A stretch of 64,000 nt of DNA, from positions 362,490 through 426,489 of the forward strand of contig NZ_SUMB01000007.1 in assembly GCF_005048155.1 (NCBI RefSeq). Reading direction: 5' to 3'. The notes below the pieces were generated by a model. The model ran no database searches and was not told the DNA's origin. It saw nothing but the letters and a program-made list of their open reading frames with translations. The stretch's first letter is position 1, and each line of letters starts with the position of its first letter. Of the stretch, positions 59,343 through 64,000 are shown one piece after another. Position numbers and translations under genes: made by a program. This DNA comes from Streptomyces piniterrae. Its GTDB lineage: Bacteria > Actinomycetota > Actinomycetes > Streptomycetales > Streptomycetaceae.

Positions 59343-60110
59343 TTGTCCATCTGGGAAGCAGTCGCAGTCTTCGCCACCGGCATCGGAGCCGGCACCATCA
59401 ACACCATCGTCGGTTCGGGAACGCTGATCACTTTCCCCGTGCTGCTGGCCATCGGCCTGCCACCCGTCACGGCCAACGTGTCCAACACCCTCGGCCTGGT
59501 GCCCGGTTCGATCAGCGGCGCCATCGGCTACCGCCGCGAGCTCAACGGCCAGCGCGGCCGCGCCCTGCGCTTCGGCGCGGTCGCCCTCGTCGGCGGCCTG
59601 ACCGGCGCGATCCTGCTGCTCGCACTGCCCTCCAGCGCCTTCGACACGATCGTCCCCGTGCTGATCGCCATCGCCCTGGTGCTGGTCATCGCACAGCCCC
59701 GGCTGTCCGCCGCGCTCCGCGCCCGCCGCGCCCGCAACGGCACCACCGCACACCGCGACGGCGGTATCGCCCTGCTCACCGGCCTGCTGCTGGCCAGCGT
59801 CTACGGCGGCTACTTCGGCGCCGCCCAGGGCATCATCTACCTCTCCCTGATGGGCATGCTGCTCAACGAGGACCTTCAGCGCCTCAACGCCCTCAAGAAC
59901 GTCCTCGCCGCGCTCGTCAATGGCGTTGCCGCGATCTTCTTCCTCTTCGTCGCCGACTTCGACTGGAGCGCCGTGCTCCTCATCGCCGTCGGCTCCGCCC
60001 TCGGCGGCCAGCTCGGCGCGAAGGTGGGCCGGCGTCTGCCGCCCACCGCCCTGCGCGCCGTCATCGTCGCCGTCGGCCTGGCGGCGATCGTCCAACTCGC
60101 CCTCAAATAG
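59343..60110 (+). CDS. TauE/SafE family permease
   Basis: 255 residues. I chose the TTG at 59343 because GAGGAG (59331-59336) lies 6 nt before it; the ATG at 59337 would abut the SD directly. About eight membrane helices; the TauE signature SIWEAVAVFATGIGAGTINTIVGSGTLITFPVLLAIGLPPVTANVSNTLGLVPG is clear, repeated in LLASVYGGYFGAAQGIIYLSLMGMLL. Members export sulfite, sulfonates or related anions. Substrate unknown here. Confidence 0.88.
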   Translation: MSIWEAVAVFATGIGAGTINTIVGSGTLITFPVLLAIGLPPVTANVSNTLGLVPGSISGAIGYRRELNGQRGRALRFGAVALVGGLTGAILLLALPSSAFDTIVPVLIAIALVLVIAQPRLSAALRARRARNGTTAHRDGGIALLTGLLLASVYGGYFGAAQGIIYLSLMGMLLNEDLQRLNALKNVLAALVNGVAAIFFLFVADFDWSAVLLIAVGSALGGQLGAKVGRRLPPTALRAVIVAVGLAAIVQLALK

Positions 60111-60141
60111 CGCGAGTTGGACGATCCGCCGGGCAGGCGTT

Positions 60142-60648
60142 TCAGGCCGGGAGCACCGCCAGCCAGTCCGGCAGCTGTTCCCGGACGGACACCCCGAGCG
60201 CCGAGACCATCGCATCCGCGGGCGTCGGCTCGAACGGCCGCCGCAGCAGCTTCATCCCCGCCTGCTCCGGCGTACGGTCCGCTTTACGGTGATTGTCCTC
60301 GGCGCAGGAGGCGACCGTATTCAGCCAGGTGTCCCCACCACCGTGCGACCGCGGTACGACATGGTCCACGGTCGTCGCCCGCCGGTCGCAGTACGCGCAC
60401 CGGTGCTGGTCCCGCACCAGCACACCCCGCCGCGACCAAGCGGCCTGTCTTCGGAACGGCACCCGGACGTATCTGCTGAGCCTGATCACCCGGGGCACTG
60501 GCACATCCACCGAAGCGGCACGGATACGCAGCCCCGGGTGCGCGTGCTCGACCACGGCCTTGTCCTGCATCACCAGCACCACCGCACGCCGCAGCGACAC
60601 CGTCGACAGCGGCTCGAAGCTCGCGTTCAGAACCAGCGTCTCGCGCAT
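60142..60648 (-). CDS. HNH endonuclease
   Basis: 168 residues from the ATG at 60648 (GGGAGG 8 nt upstream). The HNH/His-Me core is CAYCDRRATTVDHVVPRSHGGGDTWLNTVASCAEDNHRKADRTPEQAGM: two zinc Cys pairs (CAYC, C..DN) and the HH/N/H catalytic residues. Genes of this short type are near-universal in Streptomyces and are probably chromosomal nucleases of repair or recombination and not homing enzymes. Converges with the TauE-type gene. Confidence 0.9.
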   Translation of the reverse strand: MRETLVLNASFEPLSTVSLRRAVVLVMQDKAVVEHAHPGLRIRAASVDVPVPRVIRLSRYVRVPFRRQAAWSRRGVLVRDQHRCAYCDRRATTVDHVVPRSHGGGDTWLNTVASCAEDNHRKADRTPEQAGMKLLRRPFEPTPADAMVSALGVSVREQLPDWLAVLPA

Positions 60649-61059
60649 CCCGACCACCTCCCGGACCCCGATCGCCCCCATGGCGAAGTGGCTCCACTGT
60701 GCAGTGGCAGGTATTCCCCGGACAACGCAATTTCCGTATGCCGCAAGGGAAATGGAAAATGATCGCAAGGCGAAGAACGGGTGATGCGCGCGCCGCGCGT
60801 ACCGGAATTCCATAGCGGCCGGCGCACAAGAAATGGGTCGCTCCGGATCCCGCCCCCGTGAAACACGCGGGACCCGGAGCGAACGGCAGCCGGCGAGGAC
60901 GCCCGACACAAGTGCGGACTCCGGCAAACGGGGGGCGACACACCTGCGCCCCGCCGCTCCCGCCACTGCGGTACCAGCTGCCCGACGGCTCTAGCAGGCC
61001 GTCAGCCGAGTACCACTCTGCGTGCGAGGAGCGCCGGGGCGCAACGGAATTACTGGCGC
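60649..61059. other. Intergenic region upstream of the HNH gene
   Basis: About 410 nt between two minus-strand genes. The part next to the HNH start is AT-richer (about 60715-60785) and probably holds its promoter. No gene or strong hairpin is seen in the rest. Confidence 0.45.
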
Positions 61060-61599
61060 TCAGCCCTCGGCCGGCACCTCGTACTCGGCGATCAACTGAG
61101 CCCGCCCGAGCGTGTGGAAGCGCAGATTAAAACCCACCACCGCGGGCGAAACATCGGCATCCGGACCGAGCTTTTCCTGGTCCACCGCATACACGGTGAA
61201 CACATAACGGTGCGGACCATCCCCGGGCGGCGGCGCCGCGCCACCGAAATCCCGAGTCCCGTAGTCATTACGGACATGAACGGCACCATCGGGCAGCCCC
61301 TTCATGTCACCGGACCCGGCGCCGGACGGCAGCTCCGTCACCGACGCCGGGATGTCGAACAGCGACCAGTGCCAGAAACCGCTGCCGGTCGGCGCATCCG
61401 GGTCGAAGCAGGTGACGGCGTAGCTCTTCGTCCCCGCGGGAGCACCCTCCCACCGCAGGTGCGGCGAACGGTTCCCCTCGGCGTGCACCTGCTCGGAACG
61501 CAGCGTCCCACCCGGCTCCACCTCGTCGCTCACCACCGTGAACTCCGGTACCGGCGGATGGAAATCGTGCGGGAGCGGCCGCCGCTTCAGCTCGGACAC
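61060..61599 (-). CDS. YbhB/YbcL family PEBP (Raf kinase inhibitor-like) protein
   Basis: 179 residues from a GTG with AGGAGG close upstream. The PEBP motifs are YAVTCFDPDAPTGSGFWHWSLFDIP and DFGGAAPPPGDGPHRYVFTVYAVD. These proteins bind phospholipids or small anions; bacterial roles are unclear. It follows the spo0M gene on the same strand by about 40 nt. Confidence 0.9.
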   Translation of the reverse strand: MSELKRRPLPHDFHPPVPEFTVVSDEVEPGGTLRSEQVHAEGNRSPHLRWEGAPAGTKSYAVTCFDPDAPTGSGFWHWSLFDIPASVTELPSGAGSGDMKGLPDGAVHVRNDYGTRDFGGAAPPPGDGPHRYVFTVYAVDQEKLGPDADVSPAVVGFNLRFHTLGRAQLIAEYEVPAEG

Positions 61600-61640
61600 T
61601 CGACACCTCCTGGTCGCTTGCTGACACCTGCCCGGCCAGG

Positions 61641-62420
61641 TTAGAGCCAGTTCCGCTTGCCGCCGACCTCCGCCAGCCAGTGGTTGAGGTAACCGGCCCA
61701 GTCGGTCCCCTCGAAGTCGTTGAGGTCCACCGTGAACTGCCGGTACGAGTCCGAGCTGCCGAACAGACCCGGCTTCTTGTCCATCTCCAGCACCACGTCC
61801 ATCGCCTGCCCGTCCGCGACGAACGACAGCTCGACCTGGTTCAGCCCGCGGTACTGCTGCGGCGCGTAGAACTCGATCTCCTGGTAGAACGGCAGCTGCT
61901 GCCGCGTGTCCCGAATGTGCCCCTTCTCCAGGTCGGCGGACTTGAACCGGAACCCGAGCCGGCCGAACGCGTCCAGAATCGCCTGCTGCGCCGGCAACGG
62001 GTGCACGTTCACCGGGTCCAGATCACCGGAGTCCAGCGCACGGGCGATCGCCAGCTCCGTCGTCACCCCCACGCTCATCCCCTTCAGATGCGTTCCGAGG
62101 AACGTCGTGATCGGGGTCTCCCAGGGAATCTCCAGACCAAACGGCACGGTGTGCGCGGCGCCCGCCTGCACCTGGAACGCGCCACCCACCTGCACCTTGG
62201 TGAACTCGATGTTCTGCCGGGTCTCCCCGTCGTTGGTCTGCACCTCGACGACCGCCTGCAGCCCGACGGACAGCCCCTGGATGTCCTGCGGCACGGTCCC
62301 GCCCTGGATCCGCACCTCACCCTGCACGACACCGCCCGGGACGACGTTCTCCTCGAAGAGCACCGTCTCCACCTTGGCGCCGCCGGCCCCCATGCTCGCC
62401 ATCAGCTTCTTGAACCCCAT
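61641..62420 (-). CDS. spo0M: Spo0M-type sporulation-control protein
   Basis: 259 residues. Arrestin-like fold: VETVLFEENVVPGGVVQGEVRIQGGTVPQDIQGLSVGLQAVVEVQTNDG, VQAGAAHTVPFGLEIPWETPITTF, LDPVNVHPLPAQQAILDAFGRLGFRFKSADLEKGHI. Spo0M affects sporulation control in Bacillus and its homologues are common in Streptomyces. First gene of a unit with the PEBP gene. Confidence 0.9.
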   Translation of the reverse strand: MGFKKLMASMGAGGAKVETVLFEENVVPGGVVQGEVRIQGGTVPQDIQGLSVGLQAVVEVQTNDGETRQNIEFTKVQVGGAFQVQAGAAHTVPFGLEIPWETPITTFLGTHLKGMSVGVTTELAIARALDSGDLDPVNVHPLPAQQAILDAFGRLGFRFKSADLEKGHIRDTRQQLPFYQEIEFYAPQQYRGLNQVELSFVADGQAMDVVLEMDKKPGLFGSSDSYRQFTVDLNDFEGTDWAGYLNHWLAEVGGKRNWL

Positions 62421-62590
62421 GCTCGTCCTCCCCAGGCGGAACGCCTGTGCTGTGTCTACCCCGCCGAGAACTCGGCTTGATTCCTACGAACGCGGAACGG
62501 CGCGGGCCGGTTCCACGGCCACACCTTCCCAGACCCGGGCCCCCTCATGGCCAGCCGCCCGCCCCCACCGCTGCACTACCCTCGGGCCGC

Positions 62591-63238
62591 ATGACCGACG
62601 TACCGGAACGTATGCCGCTCAACCGCGACTTCTTCGACCGCCCCGTTCACGACGTCGCCCCCGACCTCCTCGGCCGCACGCTCGTCCGCAACACCCCCGA
62701 CGGCCGCATCGAACTCCGCCTGACCGAGGTCGAGGCATACGACGGTGAAACCGACCCCGGCTCACACGCCTACCGGGGCCGGACGACACGCAACGCCGCC
62801 ATGTTCGGCCCGCCCGGCCACGCGTACGTCTACTTCATCTACGGCATGTGGTTCAGCGTCAACCTCGTCTGCGGCCCCGAGGGCCGGGCGAGCGCCGTCC
62901 TGCTCCGCGCCGGCGAGATCCTCACCGGTACGCAGCTGGCAACCGGCCGCCGCCCCAAGGCCCGCAACAGCAACGAACTGGCCAAGGGCCCGGCCCGCTT
63001 GGCGACCGCCCTCGACATCGACCGCACCCTCGACGGCGCCGACCTCTGCACCGCCGACGCGCCCCTCTCCGTACTGCGCGGCCGCCCGGCACCCCCTGAC
63101 CAGGTACGCAACGGCCCCCGCACCGGAGTCGGCGGCGACGGGGCCGATCACCCCTGGCGCTACTGGATCGCCGGCGACCCCACCGTCAGCCCGTACCGCC
63201 GGCACACTCCGCGCCGCCGCGCCACCACGGCAACTTGA
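62591..63238 (+). CDS. DNA-3-methyladenine glycosylase (AAG/MPG family)
   Basis: 215 residues from the ATG at 62591. The AAG signature covers DFFDRPVHDVAPDLLGRTLV, RLTEVEAYDGETDPGSHAYRGRTTRNAAMFGPPGHAYVYFIYGMWFSVNLVC and LAKGPARLATALDI, with the catalytic Glu in TEVEAY. It removes alkylated purines and hypoxanthine in base-excision repair. It is the last gene before the rRNA operon. Confidence 0.94.
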   Translation: MTDVPERMPLNRDFFDRPVHDVAPDLLGRTLVRNTPDGRIELRLTEVEAYDGETDPGSHAYRGRTTRNAAMFGPPGHAYVYFIYGMWFSVNLVCGPEGRASAVLLRAGEILTGTQLATGRRPKARNSNELAKGPARLATALDIDRTLDGADLCTADAPLSVLRGRPAPPDQVRNGPRTGVGGDGADHPWRYWIAGDPTVSPYRRHTPRRRATTAT

Positions 63239-63656
63239 CTCCGCCATGACGACCGCCTAACGTAGCCCGAGCCGCTGGAGACGGGCAGCGCTATCTGCGC
63301 AGACCGCCAGGCGGCGAAACCACCCACTACGTACGCCTCCCCAATCGGGGTCCTTTTTCGCGTTGTCGAAATTCGATCCCAACGGCCCGATTATGAGCCG
63401 CCGGGGAGAACCGCTAAAGTAGTGACCACGCCGAAAGGCACCCCCTCCGACGGGAAATCGGAACCGAATTCGAACCACTGCGACTTCGAGCAGGGAACGA
63501 AAAAGGATCTGCTAAAGTCGGAACCGCGAAGAAGCCGAAAGGCCGAATCGCACCGGCGAAAATCAGGACCGCGAGGATCTGATAGAGTCGGAAACGCAAA
63601 ACCGAAGGGAAGCGCCCGGAGGAAGCCCGAGAGGGAATCCAAAGGAAGCGTCCGTT
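63239..63656 (+). promoter_or_regulatory. Stacked promoters of the rRNA operon
   Basis: Three -10-like hexamers TAAAGT (63415-63420), TAAAGT (63513-63518) and TAGAGT (63583-63588) sit in related contexts (GGATCTG-TA-AGTCGGAA for the last two). -35 boxes are weak; TTATGA (63391-63396) fits the first. Stacked promoters with poor -35 elements are typical of Streptomyces rrn operons. The rest of the region holds no gene. Confidence 0.75.
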
Positions 63657-63875
63657 CCTTGAGAACTCAACAGCGTGCCAAAAGTCAACGCCAGATATGT
63701 TGATACCCCGTCTCCAGCATCAGCTGGGACGAGGTTCCTTTGAAAGTCCTGCCAAGCAGAGCTTCGGCAGGCACACACAGCGAGGACGCTGTGAATCACC
63801 GGATTATTCCTCTGGTGGTTCCGCTCAACGCGAGTGTCACCCGCAGTTTTTAATTAAACGCAGTCGGGTAAAGCA
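63657..63875 (+). promoter_or_regulatory. rRNA leader with boxA-like antitermination motif and processing region
   Basis: CTTGAGAACTCAACAGCGTG (63658-63677) is the conserved actinobacterial rrn leader motif associated with antitermination. Downstream are short stems and an AT-rich stretch TTTTTAATTAAA (about 63846-63857) just before the 16S 5' end, which is where RNase III-type processing of the precursor is expected. Confidence 0.7.
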
Positions 63876-64000
63876 TTCACGGAGAGTTTGATCCTGGCTC
63901 AGGACGAACGCTGGCGGCGTGCTTAACACATGCAAGTCGAACGATGAACCGGTTTCGGCCGGGGATTAGTGGCGAACGGGTGAGTAACACGTGGGCAATC
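63876..64000 (+). rRNA. rrs: 16S ribosomal RNA, 5' end (cut by window edge)
   Basis: GGAGAGTTTGATCCTGGCTC is the universal bacterial 16S 5' region; GACGAACGCTGGCGGCGTGC and the following GCAAGTCGAACGATGAACC are typical of Streptomyces. The mature 5' end was placed by aligning GAGTTTGATC with E. coli position 9. Only 125 nt are in the window. Confidence 0.97.

Overview
The window is high-GC actinobacterial DNA, most likely Streptomyces. The reasons are a strong G/C bias at third codon positions, many GTG and TTG starts, three tandem chaplin genes, a Spo0M-type protein, DUF485/ActP, SURF1, a 38-residue SGM_5486-like peptide, and a 16S rRNA 5' end with the typical Streptomyces sequence at the right edge. 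The species cannot be named from the sequence alone. Most of the window looks like conserved chromosomal core. One degraded mobile island lies at about 32.2-37.2 kb.

Layout, left part. 0-9.6 kb: an edge-truncated alpha/beta hydrolase, a VOC protein, an ABC-F ATPase preceded by an eight-codon leader ORF and a stem-loop, a small helix-turn-helix protein, an enoyl-CoA hydratase, and an envelope cluster of two Asp23/Gls24 proteins with small and large membrane partners. 9.8-14.9 kb: a minus-strand run (DEDDh exonuclease, Cys-rich protein, SURF1, GH15, SDR). 15.0-20.5 kb: a degenerate tandem-repeat block, then a TetR gene diverging across a perfect palindrome from a four-gene operon (acetoacetate decarboxylase-like protein, SDR, two amidohydrolases) that looks like an uncharacterised catabolic route. 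20.6-22.2 kb: a membrane hydroxylase overlapping a lysoplasmalogenase. 22.2-30.4 kb: secreted subtilase, DUF485/ActP under a likely Crp site, MoaA, small membrane proteins and TyrRS.

The island. A tldD-tldE operon has been split. Full-length tldD (36901-38436) now ends in a C-terminus of about 88 residues that appears to come from the element, while the displaced native 3' end of tldD remains at 31951-32217, still overlapping tldE. A 14-bp near-identical sequence marks both edges. Between them are a truncated tyrosine recombinase, IS256- and IS5-type transposase remnants, frameshifted genes (two at poly-G tracts, one in a 42-bp repeat), two small secreted proteins and one low-GC gene. It reads as a decaying integrated element that entered a protein-coding gene and rebuilt its 3' end.

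Right part. 38.7-46 kb: FabG and FabI/InhA of fatty acid synthesis, a secreted small protein, a FadR-type regulator divergent from a leaderless CynX/NimT-type MFS gene, SixA and SerB. 46.3-54.6 kb: a double-FHA ABC exporter, a secreted lytic transglycosylase with a structured leader, a nitroreductase, QueA coupled to an SDR, and a GAF histidine kinase/LuxR response regulator pair. 54.8-55.8 kb: three chaplin genes, two of them lacking one or both of the usual cysteines. 56-63.2 kb: ABC ATPase, NfeD plus SPFH protein, TauE/SafE permease, HNH nuclease, PEBP protein, Spo0M and 3-methyladenine glycosylase. From 63.3 kb the window holds stacked rrn promoters, the rRNA leader and the first 125 nt of 16S rRNA.
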